DNA of 64,000 nucleotides from Pseudomonas sp. BMS12 (GCF_001592875.1 NZ_LSOF01000005.1:63912-127911), one strand, 5' to 3'; positions 1 to 9,137 are shown, counted from the stretch's first letter. Numbers and translations are program-made. Notes: generated by a model from the sequence alone, not told the origin.

Positions 1-1044
1 AGCGGGCGCTGCCGCCGCCTGCTGGGGCGCCGAAGCCGCGCCCGGCGGCTGGTTGCTCAGCGCCCCCGGCACTCCCTGCGGCGGCAGGCTGCTGGAGCGC
101 TGTTCGTTGACCTGCTGCTCACTGCGCAGGGCCGGCTGGTCCGGGTTGAACATCTCCGAGGTGGACTCGACGGCGCTGAAATCGACATCGGCGGAAACCT
201 CGGCCTTGTAGCGACCGTTGCCCAGCACCGGCTGCAGGATGTTGTGCACGCGCTGGGTGAACAGGCTCTCCATGCGCCGGGTGTAATCGAATTGCTTGCC
301 GGCCATGGTCAGCTCGGACAGCTCCTGCTGATCCGACAGCAGATTGCCCTTCTGGTCGACCACGGTGACCTGCGACTTGGTCAGTTCGGGGACGCTGGTC
401 GCCACGAGATTGACGATGGCCATTACCTGGCTCGGTTCCAGGGCGCGCCCTGGATACAGCTCAACCAGCACCGAAGCCGTCGGCTTGCGCTCGTCACGGA
501 CGAACACCGAGCTCTTCGGAATGGCCAGGTGCACACGAGCCGCCTTGACGTTGTTGAGGCTGGACACGGTTCGCGCCAGCTCGCCTTCCAGGCCACGGCG
601 ATAACGGGTGGCCTCCATGAACTGGCTGGTACCCAGGCTCTGCTCCTGGTCGAGGATCTCGAAGCCGACGTTACCGTCGCTCGGTGCAACGCCCGCGGCG
701 GCCAGTTTCATACGGGCACGCCCCAGCTCGTCGGACTTGACCAGCAAGGCTCCGGAGTTCGGCTCCACGGTGTAGGTGATGTCGGCAGCGTTGAGCACCT
801 CCATCACCTGATTGGTGTCCATGCCGGCCAGGTTGCCAAGCAGCGGCTTGTAATCCGGTTGTTGCGACCACAGGACCACGGCGAAACCAATCGCCACGCT
901 GGCAGCCAGACCAACCAGCAGGCCGACCTGACGCAGCATGGTCATGTCGGAAAGGTTTTCCAGGAAAGACAACCCGAACAGCGGTTTTCTCTCTTCGGTG
1001 GCGCCAGTGGTGGCGGGTACGTTTGCAGCGACTGCCTCAGCCAT
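1..1044 (-). CDS. fliF: Flagellar MS-ring protein FliF (N-terminal part; 3' end beyond window)
   Basis: FliF forms the MS ring in the inner membrane, the base on which the rod, export gate and C ring are built. About 348 N-terminal residues are present. The ATG at 1044 begins MAEAVAANV; one transmembrane helix follows at about residues 37-56 (VGLLVGLAASVAIGFAVVLW). After it comes the conserved periplasmic ring-building region with LLGNLAGMDTNQVMEVLN, FEILDQEQSLGTSQFMEATR and ARVHLAIPKSSVF, all typical of FliF. The visible part ends in an Ala/Pro/Gln-rich stretch. It follows fliE by 17 bp and is presumably co-transcribed from the sigma-54 promoter ahead of fliE. The second membrane helix and the FliG-binding tail lie outside the window. 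Confidence 0.96.
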   Translation of the reverse strand, partial: MAEAVAANVPATTGATEERKPLFGLSFLENLSDMTMLRQVGLLVGLAASVAIGFAVVLWSQQPDYKPLLGNLAGMDTNQVMEVLNAADITYTVEPNSGALLVKSDELGRARMKLAAAGVAPSDGNVGFEILDQEQSLGTSQFMEATRYRRGLEGELARTVSSLNNVKAARVHLAIPKSSVFVRDERKPTASVLVELYPGRALEPSQVMAIVNLVATSVPELTKSQVTVVDQKGNLLSDQQELSELTMAGKQFDYTRRMESLFTQRVHNILQPVLGNGRYKAEVSADVDFSAVESTSEMFNPDQPALRSEQQVNEQRSSSLPPQGVPGALSNQPPGAASAPQQAAAAPA

Positions 1045-1061
1045 GACTCAAATCCGCCCTG

Positions 1062-1391
1062 TTAAACCGGCATCTGCATGATGTCTTGGTAGGCCTGAAC
1101 CAGCTTGTTTCGCACCTGGGTCATGGCCTGAAAGGAAACGCTGGCTTTCTGCGAAGCGATCATCACATCGGTGATGTCGACACCCTTTTGCCCCATCTCG
1201 AAAGCGGTGGCCAGCTGGGTGGAGGCCTGCTGAGTCTCATTCACCTTGCCAACTGCCTGACCGAGCATATCGGCAAAGCTCGGCGCGCCCGGCTGCGGCG
1301 CCTCGGCCACAGGCTGCTGCTTGGCCATGGCCTCCATTTGCATGGAACGCATTTCCAACATCAGGCGATTGAATTCGACACCCTGGCTCAT
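1062..1391 (-). CDS. fliE: Flagellar hook-basal body complex protein FliE
   Basis: FliE (109 residues) is the small rod component that joins the MS ring to the proximal rod. The sequence has the family layout: a variable N-terminus ([18 protein letters not shown]), a Pro/Ala linker, then the conserved helical C-terminus with [19 protein letters not shown] and [17 protein letters not shown]. It is the first gene of the fliE-fliF operon and lies directly downstream of a well-formed -24/-12 sequence at 1449-1466. Length and order (fleR, fliE, fliF) match other pseudomonads. Confidence 0.97.
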   Translation of the reverse strand: MSQGVEFNRLMLEMRSMQMEAMAKQQPVAEAPQPGAPSFADMLGQAVGKVNETQQASTQLATAFEMGQKGVDITDVMIASQKASVSFQAMTQVRNKLVQAYQDIMQMPV

Positions 1392-1448
1392 GACCTTTCC
1401 TCCAACGACCGCAGCTTTTTGACGCTACGCGGTTCTTTGCGAAGGTGA

Positions 1449-1466
1449 TTGCAACAAGGATGCCAA
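1449..1466 (-). promoter_or_regulatory. Sigma-54 (RpoN) promoter of fliEF
   Basis: On the minus strand this reads TTGGCA, six bases, TTGCAA. The invariant GG (-24) and GC (-12) are exactly ten bases apart, as sigma-54 requires. It lies about 58 bp before the fliE ATG. In Pseudomonas the fliE operon is known to depend on RpoN and FleR, whose gene is immediately upstream. The rest of the 1392-1684 gap holds only the fleR terminator. Confidence 0.85.
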
Positions 1467-1626
1467 GCCTGGAGGCTCGGGATTCAGGCCTCTCCAGCCA
1501 GCAAAAGCCTGAGGTTATGAGTTCTCAAGCCGCGAAAGACACTCAGCACCCCGGGTCATTCGCGACCTGCCACCCAAGCAGACCACAAGGGCAGCGTTGT
1601 CTTGGCCCCACTTGATCAGGGGCAAC

Positions 1627-1659
1627 AAAAAAGCCCGCCCGGAAGTACCGGACGAGCTT
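1627..1659 (-). terminator. Rho-independent terminator downstream of fleR
   Basis: On the minus strand a 12-bp stem with two mismatches (AAGCTCGTCCGG / CCGGGCGGGCTT) is followed by a run of six T. It lies 26 bp past the fleR stop and separates fleSR from fliEF. Confidence 0.8.
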
Positions 1660-1684
1660 GTTGTTGGCGTGAGTCCCACCCCGT

Positions 1685-3085
1685 TCAACTGGCGTAGAGG
1701 TAAGCCTCCACATCCATGCCGGCATCGCGCATCTGGGCCAGCTTGTAGCGCAGGGTACGAGGGCTGATGCCCAGGCGCTCGGCGGCTTCCTTGCGCCGCC
1801 CGCGCTCGGCACGCAGGGTATCGATGATCATCTGGAACTCATGCCGGCGCATGTCCTCGCCAAGGGCGCCAGCACTTTCCGCCGTAGTCATTTCCTCGCG
1901 CGGCATGGGCGCACTGGATACCAGGCTCACGGTCGGCGCAGCCGGCGCCGGAGCCATGCCGATCGGCGCCGTCAGGCACAGGTCATGAGGCTGGATCAGA
2001 CCACCCTGCTGCAGGATCAGGGCACGCTGGATGGCGTTATCCAGCTCGCGCACGTTGCCCGGCCAGGCATGTGCCAGCAGAGCGGCACGCGCCTGCGGCG
2101 AGAGCTGTACGGGGGAATGGTTCATTTTTTTGACGTGACTGGCCAACAGACGCTCGGCCAACGGCAGAATATCGGCGGGGCGCTCGCGCAATGCGCGCCA
2201 GGCCAGCGGGAAGACCGACAGGCGATAGTAGAGATCCTCCCGGAAACGCCCCGCCGCCACTTCGCCGGCCAGATCGCGGTTGGTGGTGGCCAGCACGCGG
2301 ATATCCAGATTGATCGGCTTGCGTGCACCCACCCGCTCCACTTCGCGCTCCTGCAGCACACGCAACAGCTTGGCCTGCAGGCTCAGCGGCATCTCGGAAA
2401 TCTCGTCGAGCAGGATGGTGCCACCATCCGCCAGCTCGAACTTGCCGGGCTGAGCAGCGATGGCACCGGTGAAAGCGCCCTTCTCGTGACCGAACAGCGT
2501 GGCCTCGAGCATGTTGTCCGGGATCGCCGCACAGTTGATGGCGATAAAAGGACCGTCGGCACGCGACGACTGCTGGTGGATGTAGCGAGCCAGCACTTCC
2601 TTGCCGGTACCGGACTCGCCGGAAATCAGCACGGTGGAGTCACTGCGCGCTACCCGCGCCGCCAGTTCCAGCAGTTGCTGGCTGGCCGGTTCGCAGGCGA
2701 CCGGCCCCTGCCCTACGGCCAGCCGTCCCTGGGCATGCCGCCGCACCAGCTCCAACAAAGTACGGGGCTCGAAGGGCTTGACCAGATAATCGGCCGCCCC
2801 TTGACGCATCGCCTCGACCGCACGCTCGACCGCCCCATAGGCCGTCATCAGTAATACCGGCAACTGCGGGTAGCGCGTACGGATCAGAGCAAGCAACTGG
2901 TGACCGTCCATGCCCGGCATGTTGACGTCGCTGATCACCAGCCCGAACGCCTCCTCGCCGAGCGCGGCAACCGCATCTTCGGCGCACTCGACCGCGCGGA
3001 AGTCATGGCCACCGAGCAGCAGCGTGTCGGACAGGGCTTCGCGCAGCGCGCGGTCGTCTTCGACTAGCAGAACCTTGGCAGTCAT
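1685..3085 (-). CDS. fleR: Sigma-54-dependent flagellar response regulator FleR
   Basis: FleR (466 residues) is an NtrC-type response regulator that activates the class III flagellar genes (hook, basal body, rod). It has an N-terminal receiver domain (KVLLVEDD, phospho-acceptor Asp53 in [11 protein letters not shown]) and a central AAA+ domain with Walker A GESGTGKE and the sigma-54 contact loop GAFTGA. The C-terminal Fis-type helix-turn-helix reads [20 protein letters not shown]. It starts 4 bp after fleS and is surely co-transcribed with that kinase gene. All motifs needed for phosphorylation, ATPase activity and open-complex formation are intact. Confidence 0.96.
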   Translation of the reverse strand: MTAKVLLVEDDRALREALSDTLLLGGHDFRAVECAEDAVAALGEEAFGLVISDVNMPGMDGHQLLALIRTRYPQLPVLLMTAYGAVERAVEAMRQGAADYLVKPFEPRTLLELVRRHAQGRLAVGQGPVACEPASQQLLELAARVARSDSTVLISGESGTGKEVLARYIHQQSSRADGPFIAINCAAIPDNMLEATLFGHEKGAFTGAIAAQPGKFELADGGTILLDEISEMPLSLQAKLLRVLQEREVERVGARKPINLDIRVLATTNRDLAGEVAAGRFREDLYYRLSVFPLAWRALRERPADILPLAERLLASHVKKMNHSPVQLSPQARAALLAHAWPGNVRELDNAIQRALILQQGGLIQPHDLCLTAPIGMAPAPAAPTVSLVSSAPMPREEMTTAESAGALGEDMRRHEFQMIIDTLRAERGRRKEAAERLGISPRTLRYKLAQMRDAGMDVEAYLYAS

Positions 3086-3089
3086 GGGT

Positions 3090-4304
3090 TTACTCCTGGG
3101 GAACAGTTTGCGCCGCCTGGGTCAGCGGCAATACGAGGATGGCGCAGGTACCACGCCCGACCCGCGAGCGCAGACGCAGCTCGCCCTGGTGGGCACGCAC
3201 TACAGCCTGAACCACCGCCAGGCCAAGGCCGGTGCCGGTGGTTTTGGTGGTAAAGAAGGGCTCGCCGAGGCGCGCCAGGGTGGCTTTGTCGATACCCGGC
3301 CCGTTATCGCTGACGCACAGATACAGATTGCGCTCGCGGACATACAGGTGAATTTTCAGACTGGCCTCACGCCCGCCGGCCTGAATAGCGTTCTCGATCA
3401 GGTTGAGCACTGTGCCGACCAGCGTGTCGCGGTTGCACAGCAACTCGCCCAGCCGTGCGTCGCACTGCCAGCGCACATTCATACCCAGCACATGGGGCTC
3501 CGCGGCGCTGCGTAGCGCGCTGAAAAGCGCTGTCGGCGCGATGAGATCCGGCAACGGCAGTTCGCCACGGGCGAAGATCAGCATGTCGCGCACCTGGTGT
3601 TCCAGCTCGTGCAAGCGCTCCTTGATGCGCCCGGCAAAGCGCTGTTGCTGCTCGAATGGCAGTTCCTGCTCGCTGAGGTGGCTGGCATAGAGCAGCGCTG
3701 CCGACAGCGGCGTACGCACCTGATGCGCCAGGGAAGCAACCATGCGCCCGAGCGCGGACAGACGCTCATGACGCGCCAGCTGATCCTGCAGGCGGCGGGT
3801 TTCCGTCAGGTCGGTCAGCAGAACCAGCTGCCCCGGCTCGCCCTGCAGGGAACGGGTCGCAATGGACAGGCGGCGCCCGTCCTTGAGGGAGATTTCGTGA
3901 CCGTCATCTTCGCGTGGAGCAAAGTTGCGCGCGATCACTTCACGCCAGAGCATGCCGACCAGAGGGCGCCCGAGCAGGCTGCGGGCCACAGGATTGGCCT
4001 CGCGCACCACGCCCTGGCCATCGATGACGATGACTCCGCCCGGCAACAGATCCAGCAGGCTCTGCAGACGTTGCGCTAGGCGCTCTTTCTCCGCCAGCTC
4101 CTGCATGCGCTGGGCGCTGACCAGGGCCAGCTGCCCCTTGAGCTCGCTCACCCGGGCCTCGAGCATGCTATAGGAGCTGCTCAGCTGGGTGGACATCTGA
4201 TTGAACAGTGCGAACGCCTGCTCCAGGCTGGCTCGACTGGCCTGCTCGACAGGCGCAGCAGGGCTGGCTTCGGGGATGTCGTGCTGGGGGGCTGCTTGAT
4301 TCAT
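3090..4304 (-). CDS. fleS: Flagellar two-component sensor histidine kinase FleS
   Basis: FleS (404 residues) is the kinase partner of FleR. No membrane helix is seen, so it should be cytosolic. An N-terminal coiled-coil-like segment (about 25-80) is followed by a PAS domain (about 80-165), a HisKA domain with His194 in SLAHQVRTPL, and an ATPase domain with the N box NLIENAIQAGG, DNGPGID, FFTTKTTGTGLGLAVV. It has its own sigma-54 promoter about 55 bp upstream and is separated from fleQ by a strong terminator. This fits the cascade in which FleQ with RpoN turns on fleSR. Confidence 0.95.
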   Translation of the reverse strand: MNQAAPQHDIPEASPAAPVEQASRASLEQAFALFNQMSTQLSSSYSMLEARVSELKGQLALVSAQRMQELAEKERLAQRLQSLLDLLPGGVIVIDGQGVVREANPVARSLLGRPLVGMLWREVIARNFAPREDDGHEISLKDGRRLSIATRSLQGEPGQLVLLTDLTETRRLQDQLARHERLSALGRMVASLAHQVRTPLSAALLYASHLSEQELPFEQQQRFAGRIKERLHELEHQVRDMLIFARGELPLPDLIAPTALFSALRSAAEPHVLGMNVRWQCDARLGELLCNRDTLVGTVLNLIENAIQAGGREASLKIHLYVRERNLYLCVSDNGPGIDKATLARLGEPFFTTKTTGTGLGLAVVQAVVRAHQGELRLRSRVGRGTCAILVLPLTQAAQTVPQE

Positions 4305-4356
4305 GCTCTTCTCTCGCGTGTCGAACCGTCAGCAAACGGTCGGTCGAAAGAGTCAT

Positions 4357-4373
4357 AGCAATCGCCGTGCCTA
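4357..4373 (-). promoter_or_regulatory. Sigma-54 promoter of fleSR
   Basis: The minus strand reads TAGGCACGGCGATTGCT. GG and GC are ten bases apart and the CACG following GG matches the consensus. It lies about 53 bp before the fleS ATG. FleQ is the expected activator, by analogy with P. aeruginosa. Confidence 0.8.
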
Positions 4374-4401
4374 AAAAATAACCCTTATTATTCAGCAAGT
4401 T

Positions 4402-4440
4402 AAAAAACAAAGCCGGAGCTTGTGTCAAAGCTCCGGCTTT
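4402..4440 (-). terminator. Rho-independent terminator of fleQ
   Basis: A 13-base near-perfect inverted repeat (AAAGCCGGAGCTT / AAGCTCCGGCTTT) is followed on the minus strand by GTTTTTTA. It lies 22 bp after the fleQ stop and makes fleQ a single-gene unit. Confidence 0.9.
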
Positions 4441-4462
4441 ATTCGTAGTGCGCCAGCGAGAT

Positions 4463-5938
4463 TCAATCCTCGTCGGGTGCCTCATCGTCACGACGGCTCA
4501 TGCCGTACTTGCGCATCTTTTCCACCAGGGTGGTACGGCGAATGCGCAAGCGTTCGGCGGCACGTGCCACCACGCCATTGGCATCATCGAGCGCCTGCTG
4601 GATAAGCCCTTGCTCGAGATTGCCCAGGTAGTCCTTCAGGTCCAGGCCTTCCGGCGGCAGCATTGCAGTATTGGAGATGCCCGGCAGACTCGCGCCGATG
4701 GCCGCGCGCTCGTCGAGCTCCTCGCGCAGACTGATGGCCAGCTGCTCGTCTTCGTCATCGACGTGGCGGAACTTCTTCGGCAGCTCGCCAACACCGATCA
4801 CCCCGTAGGGATGCATGATCGCCATGCGCTCGACCAGGTTGGCCAGCTCACGCACGTTGCCCGGCCAGTCATGCCGGCACAGCGACATGATGGCGGCGGA
4901 GTTGAAGCGGATGGAGCCACGCTTCTCGAACTCCATGCGCGAGATCAGCTCGTTCATCAGCAGCGGGATGTCTTCCACGCGTTCACGCAGCGGCGCCATC
5001 TCGATGGGGAAGACGTTGAGGCGATAGTAGAGGTCCTCGCGGAAGGTGCCCTCCTCGATCATCTTCTCCAGATTCTTGTGGGTCGCAGCGATGATGCGCA
5101 CATCGACCGACTGGGTCTTGTTGCTGCCGACACGCTCGAAAGTACGCTCCTGCAGCACGCGCAGAAGTTTGACCTGCATCGGCAAGGGCATGTCACCGAT
5201 CTCGTCGAGGAACAGGGTGCCGCCATTGGCCAGCTCGAAGCGCCCCGCGCGAGTGGTGATGGCCCCCGTGAAGGCGCCTTTCTCGTGACCGAACAGCTCG
5301 CTCTCCAGCAACTCCGCCGGAATCGCGCCGCAGTTGACTGGAACGAACGGCGCCTCACGGCGCTTGGAGTGGTAGTGCAGGTTGCGCGCTACGACTTCCT
5401 TGCCCGTGCCGGACTCGCCAAGGATCAGCACGCTGGCCTCGGTATCAGCCACCTGCTGCATCATCTGACGCACCTGGTGAATGGCACGGCTGGTCCCCAC
5501 CAGGCTACGGAACAGGTTGGGCTCACGCTGGCGACCACGCTCGCGAGCCTGGTCGTACATCTCGCGATAGACCTGAGCGCGGTGCAGGGAGTCGAGCAGC
5601 TTGTTGTAGCTGGGCGGCATTTCCAGGCTGGCCAGCACACGGCGGCGCAGATCGTCAGCCCAGTCCTGCGGAATCGGCTCGCCGATCAGCAACAGCGGCA
5701 GATTTTCGTCCCAGGCACCAATGTGCTTGATCAGGTCCAGAGCACCGCCCTTGGCGGTGACATCCCCCAACAGGACATTGAGCACTTCGCGACTGGATTC
5801 CAGCTGGTCGACCGTCTCACGCCAGTCGTTGCTGCCACAGGAAAGGTGATCTTCACCGAGGAAACCCAGAATCACCGACAGATCGCGGCGACGCTCGGCA
5901 TTATCGTCAATCAGAAGAATCTTGGTTTCGCGCCACAT
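4463..5938 (-). CDS. fleQ: Flagellar master regulator FleQ (sigma-54 enhancer-binding protein, c-di-GMP responsive)
   Basis: FleQ (491 residues) is the top regulator of flagellar genes; in P. aeruginosa it also binds c-di-GMP and controls exopolysaccharide genes. The sequence is very close to the P. aeruginosa protein (start [33 protein letters not shown]; end [19 protein letters not shown]). A receiver-like domain (1-120) is followed by an AAA+ domain with [13 protein letters not shown] and [13 protein letters not shown], then a Fis-type helix-turn-helix. The receiver is degenerate: the phospho-acceptor position in VLLGDV appears to be Gly58, with an Asp one residue later. That agrees with a regulator that does not need a kinase. 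Confidence 0.97.
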   Translation of the reverse strand: MWRETKILLIDDNAERRRDLSVILGFLGEDHLSCGSNDWRETVDQLESSREVLNVLLGDVTAKGGALDLIKHIGAWDENLPLLLIGEPIPQDWADDLRRRVLASLEMPPSYNKLLDSLHRAQVYREMYDQARERGRQREPNLFRSLVGTSRAIHQVRQMMQQVADTEASVLILGESGTGKEVVARNLHYHSKRREAPFVPVNCGAIPAELLESELFGHEKGAFTGAITTRAGRFELANGGTLFLDEIGDMPLPMQVKLLRVLQERTFERVGSNKTQSVDVRIIAATHKNLEKMIEEGTFREDLYYRLNVFPIEMAPLRERVEDIPLLMNELISRMEFEKRGSIRFNSAAIMSLCRHDWPGNVRELANLVERMAIMHPYGVIGVGELPKKFRHVDDEDEQLAISLREELDERAAIGASLPGISNTAMLPPEGLDLKDYLGNLEQGLIQQALDDANGVVARAAERLRIRRTTLVEKMRKYGMSRRDDEAPDED

Positions 5939-6003
5939 CTTGTTCTGGTCTGGCTCGTAGGCTGGAAAGAAAGGCCGCCAAGCGGCAACGGCAATTGGCC
6001 ACT

Positions 6004-6032
6004 AGTAAAGTCAAAAAACAGACGAGAGTCAA
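6004..6032 (-). promoter_or_regulatory. Sigma-70-type promoter of fleQ
   Basis: The minus strand reads TTGACT, 17 bases, TTTACT (-35 at 6027-6032, -10 at 6004-6009), about 70 bp before the fleQ ATG. A vegetative promoter is what the top of the cascade needs. Nothing else stands out in the 5939-6112 gap. Confidence 0.65.
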
Positions 6033-6112
6033 TTTTATGGCGTAACTTTTTCTACAGTTACCGAGAGAGTTTGAACGCCTGCGGTGTCAGGAAGACACTT
6101 CCAACCAGGTGT

Positions 6113-6409
6113 TTAGGTAAACAGCTGATATACCTTGGCGCCTTGCTGGGATTGGTTGAGCTGAACCAGCTCGCCAGCGAGACGGCGCTGCTCGGCCTGG
6201 CAGGTAGTGACCAGCTCGCGATAAAGATCCAGCAGCTCCTGCATACGCTCACGCAGCTGCCCTTCATCACGCACGGCCTCGACCATAGCCTCCTCGACAG
6301 CCTGACGGCACTGCACATCGAGTTCGCCAATAGCTGCCCAATCGCGGCGCACCAAGGCATCGCGCAAGGCAAAACCAGTGGTTTCGAGAAGCTGTACAGA
6401 TGAACTCAT
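6113..6409 (-). CDS. FliT/FleP-like small flagellar protein
   Basis: A 98-residue, charged, helix-rich protein (MSSSVQLLETTGFALRDALV; RERMQELLDLYRELVTTCQAEQRRLAG). It is the last gene of the fliD-fliS cluster, where FliT-type export chaperones are found; P. aeruginosa has fleP at the same place. Heptad-like Leu spacing suggests a helical bundle. The expected role is chaperone or regulator of filament-cap export, inferred mainly from position and fold. There is no signal peptide or membrane segment. Confidence 0.65.
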   Translation of the reverse strand: MSSSVQLLETTGFALRDALVRRDWAAIGELDVQCRQAVEEAMVEAVRDEGQLRERMQELLDLYRELVTTCQAEQRRLAGELVQLNQSQQGAKVYQLFT

Positions 6410-6437
6410 GGAGATTCCCTCAGGGCCACAGCGGCCA

Positions 6438-6818
6438 TCAATGGCTGATGGCGTCCCAGCCGGATTTCACATTGCGCAGCAGGCCTGCGACCTCATCGAG
6501 CATGTCCGCATCATTGGCGATATTTGCCTCGACCAGACGCGAAACCATGTACTCATAGAGGCGGTCAAGGTTGGCGGCCAGCTCGCCACCCTGCTGTAGA
6601 TCAAGCCCCTCACGCAGACCGCCGATGATACCAATTGCCTTGCTGATCAATTCGCCTTTTGCAGCCTGCTGGCCATGCTGCATAGCACCCTTGGCCTGAG
6701 CCAGGCGCGACAAGCCACCTTCCATCAGCATCTGGATCAACCTATGAGGACTGGCTTCACCGACCTGGGCATGGGTATTGACGGTTTGATACTGCTTGAG
6801 GGCCGCCATCGCGTTCAT
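6438..6818 (-). CDS. fliS: Flagellar export chaperone FliS
   Basis: FliS (126 residues) binds the C-terminal helix of flagellin in the cytoplasm and stops early polymerisation. The family pattern is visible: ALKQYQTVNTHAQVGEASPHRLIQMLMEGGLSRLAQA, IGIIGGLREGLDLQQGGELAANLDRLYEYMVSRL and LLRNVKSGWDAI. I chose the ATG at 6818, which has GGAG five bases upstream, over a GTG two codons earlier. It is the second of two tandem fliS-type genes. In the 87-bp gap to its paralog there is a 6-bp inverted repeat (6843-6859, GATACA/TGTATC). Confidence 0.92.
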   Translation of the reverse strand: MNAMAALKQYQTVNTHAQVGEASPHRLIQMLMEGGLSRLAQAKGAMQHGQQAAKGELISKAIGIIGGLREGLDLQQGGELAANLDRLYEYMVSRLVEANIANDADMLDEVAGLLRNVKSGWDAISH

Positions 6819-6905
6819 GATCACTCCACTGGATATTGCCTAGATACAGTCCTTGTATCGGCAAACGGGAGTGCAGCTTTAGTCGATTGACGGGCAAATT
6901 ACCGA

Positions 6906-7301
6906 TTACTGCTCGGCAGCAGTCGGCTCGACCTCAGGACCGATAGCGTCCCAAGCCGACTTGATCTGCGACAGCAGCTTATGCACTTCATCCAGACCGC
7001 GCGGTGTATCGTCCAGCGCCACACCACCCAGACGGCGGGTCATGTAGTCGTAGAGCGCATCGAGATTCTCGGCGATCTCGCCACCCTGATCCTTGTCCAG
7101 GCTGGACTGCAGCACACCCAGGATGGTGATGGTGCTACCGACAGCCATACCACGAATCTCGACATTGCCTTCGCATTGCGCCTGACGAGCCAGCAGTACC
7201 CGCTCCAGAGCGCCGTCGAGAAGCATCTGCACCGCCCGATAGGAACTGACATCATGCGCTGTCTTGACCTGTTTGTAGGTGTCGATGGGTTTCTTGCTCA
7301 T
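6906..7301 (-). CDS. fliS: Second FliS-family chaperone (tandem paralog)
   Basis: A 131-residue FliS-family protein directly after fliD (3 bp). The landmarks match the neighbouring fli[56 protein letters not shown] and [13 protein letters not shown]. The two copies are clearly divergent, and this one has an acidic C-terminal tail. A division of labour between flagellin and another filament protein, or a co-chaperone role, is possible but is inference. Confidence 0.87.
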   Translation of the reverse strand: MSKKPIDTYKQVKTAHDVSSYRAVQMLLDGALERVLLARQAQCEGNVEIRGMAVGSTITILGVLQSSLDKDQGGEIAENLDALYDYMTRRLGGVALDDTPRGLDEVHKLLSQIKSAWDAIGPEVEPTAAEQ

Positions 7302-7304
7302 GGA

Positions 7305-9062
7305 TCAGGAGTCCTTCTTCACAAAGCCTGGCAAGCTCGCCAGCTGGTTGGTCAATGCTTCACTGGTGCGCGTGAGGTTGGCTACCAACTGATCCATAGC
7401 TGTGTACTGAGCAACCAGACGCGCTTGAACCTTCTCAATGCGTAGATCAAGTGCCTCGCGCTGGTCGTCGATATTCGTCAACGTACCTTGCAGCGCCTTC
7501 GTGCGCTGATCGAAGACACCATCAGTTTTCAGATACTCATTAACGCTGGCATTCAGGCGTACCATCAAGCCATTGTCACCAGTGAAATACTCGGCTATGC
7601 CCTCGAAGTTGCCGTCCAGAGAGGATGTCAGCTTGCTGTCGTCGATCGCCAGCGTGCCGTCTTTTTGAGTGGTAATCCCTAACTCAGCAAGGGCTCTAGC
7701 ACCCTCGCCACCAGTCATTTTTACCAGCTCATTACGCAGCCCGGAGAGCAGACCGCGTACAGTGGCATCACCAACCAGGGCTCCAGCGACGGGCTTCTCA
7801 CCCTCGCCCACCTGAACCACCGCCGTCTGCTGGGCCGCAGTCTTGATCAGACCGTTATAGGCATCGACAAACTTCTGGATATTGCTCTTTACAGTGCCCT
7901 TGTCGACCCCGATGGTGATATCGACCGTCTTACCTGCAGCCAAATCGCTACCGCTCTGAACGCTGGCCAGATTCAGGGTAACGCCATCAATGGCCGAGCT
8001 GACCGAATTGCTGTCACTTACAACCTTGAGTCCATCAACAAACAGCACCGCCGATTGCGCCTTGTTGATGACCCCAGCCGCCCCCGTCGTAGAGTTAGGT
8101 CCCACGGAAGTGGCTGCCACACCACCCTCTGGATTGAGCGCCGTCAGAGCGTTGCTGCCAATAGTGCCACCGGATGCGGTCGCACTAGCAGTCAACGCAG
8201 TTCCGTTAGCGGAGCTAAGCACCAAGCGAGCACCTGAAGCATCCGTCTCGATGCTGGCGGAAACACCCTGACCAGCGCCGGCAGTGTTGATAGCGTCACG
8301 AATACTTTCCAGCGAATCACCGTCAGCTACCGCGATATCAAGATCGACACCGCCAGCCGAGATAGCCAGATTGCCACTTTGGAAAGTAGAGGTCGAACCA
8401 CCAGCGAAAGTCGGCAGCGTTAGGCTGGCCGACGGCTGGAAGGCCTGAGTGACAAGAGCCACGGTACCGCTGGTAACGCCATCCTCACTGACGGCGACCT
8501 TGATGTCGTTACCCTCACCCGATTTGCTAGTGCTGAGCACCAAGCGCGAGCCAGAGGCGTCGGTTACTATGGTCGCACTGACCCCTTGCCCCTTGCCCTC
8601 AGCATTGATGCTGTCACGAATACCACTGAGGCTATTGTTGGCTGCCGTTACATCCACATCGAAGCTGGACGCCCCCACAGAGATGGTCATGGTGCCGCTG
8701 TTGAAGGTGGTCGAAGCATCAGCCGATACGGATTGCAAACCGATCTTGCTGCTGGTCGCCAACTGCTGAACTTGAACGCTGTACTTGCCAGCCACAGCAG
8801 TCGAATCCGCTTTAGCCGTCAAAACACTACTACTCGATGTCGCCGTGCGCGTAGTGAACATGGAAGGCTTGTTCAGATTCTGGATTGACGTCTGCAGGCT
8901 ACTCAACGAGCCCTTGAGCGTACCAAGGGCCGAAAAGCGTGAGGTGGTAGACTTTTCCAGGCGATCCAACTGCAAAGTCTTAGGCGCTTTCTCGGCGTTA
9001 ACCAATGCAGTTACGATGCTGTCGATATCGATTCCCGACCCGACCCCTAGTATTCCAGCCAT
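7305..9062 (-). CDS. fliD: Flagellar filament cap protein FliD
   Basis: FliD (585 residues) caps the filament tip and directs flagellin folding; it can act as an adhesin. Family ends are clear: GILGVGSGIDIDSIVTALV and LEKSTTSRFSALGTLKGSL at the N-terminus, and LTNIDDQREALDLRIEKVQ with RLVAQYTAMDQLVANL at the C-terminus. It is long for a pseudomonad FliD (about 470 residues in P. aeruginosa). The extra length is explained by a duplicated module: residues about 121-178 and 229-283 both carry SL..IRD.IN..G.GQGVSA.I.TDASG.RLVLS. The middle of the gene is Ser/Thr/Ala-rich. Confidence 0.96.
   Translation of the reverse strand: MAGILGVGSGIDIDSIVTALVNAEKAPKTLQLDRLEKSTTSRFSALGTLKGSLSSLQTSIQNLNKPSMFTTRTATSSSSVLTAKADSTAVAGKYSVQVQQLATSSKIGLQSVSADASTTFNSGTMTISVGASSFDVDVTAANNSLSGIRDSINAEGKGQGVSATIVTDASGSRLVLSTSKSGEGNDIKVAVSEDGVTSGTVALVTQAFQPSASLTLPTFAGGSTSTFQSGNLAISAGGVDLDIAVADGDSLESIRDAINTAGAGQGVSASIETDASGARLVLSSANGTALTASATASGGTIGSNALTALNPEGGVAATSVGPNSTTGAAGVINKAQSAVLFVDGLKVVSDSNSVSSAIDGVTLNLASVQSGSDLAAGKTVDITIGVDKGTVKSNIQKFVDAYNGLIKTAAQQTAVVQVGEGEKPVAGALVGDATVRGLLSGLRNELVKMTGGEGARALAELGITTQKDGTLAIDDSKLTSSLDGNFEGIAEYFTGDNGLMVRLNASVNEYLKTDGVFDQRTKALQGTLTNIDDQREALDLRIEKVQARLVAQYTAMDQLVANLTRTSEALTNQLASLPGFVKKDS
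8214..8702 (-). repeat. Internal duplicated flagellin-IN-type module in FliD
   Basis: Two related protein modules lie about 108 residues apart: residues 121-178 (bases 8529-8702) and 229-283 (bases 8214-8378). Shared core: SLSGIRDSINAEGKGQGVSA against SLESIRDAINTAGAGQGVSA, then TDASGSRLVLS against TDASGARLVLS. The identity points to a duplication within the gene. Confidence 0.75.
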
Positions 9063-9112
9063 GCTTCACCTCGCCAAAATTATGACTTTCAACGCTTTGT
9101 AAGCGCTTACCA

Positions 9113-9129
9113 GTCAAAAGCCATGCCAA
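9113..9129 (-). promoter_or_regulatory. Possible sigma-54 promoter of fliD (imperfect)
   Basis: The minus strand reads TTGGCATGGCTTTTGAC, a good -24 half with GA instead of GC at -12. It lies about 50 bp before the fliD ATG and just past the flaG stop. fliD of P. aeruginosa is RpoN-dependent, so position favours it; the -12 mismatch weakens it. Confidence 0.35.
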
Positions 9130-9137
9130 TGCCTCGG

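Noticed and set aside
1086..1448. Plus-strand 120-codon open frame opposite fliE
   Set aside because: Antisense to a complete, conserved FliE with its own promoter; no supporting motif.
4448..6403. A 651-codon open frame on the plus strand across fleQ
   Set aside because: It is antisense to the clearly conserved FleQ and crosses its start and promoter; the protein has no recognisable domain and the frame is a by-product of GC-rich third positions.
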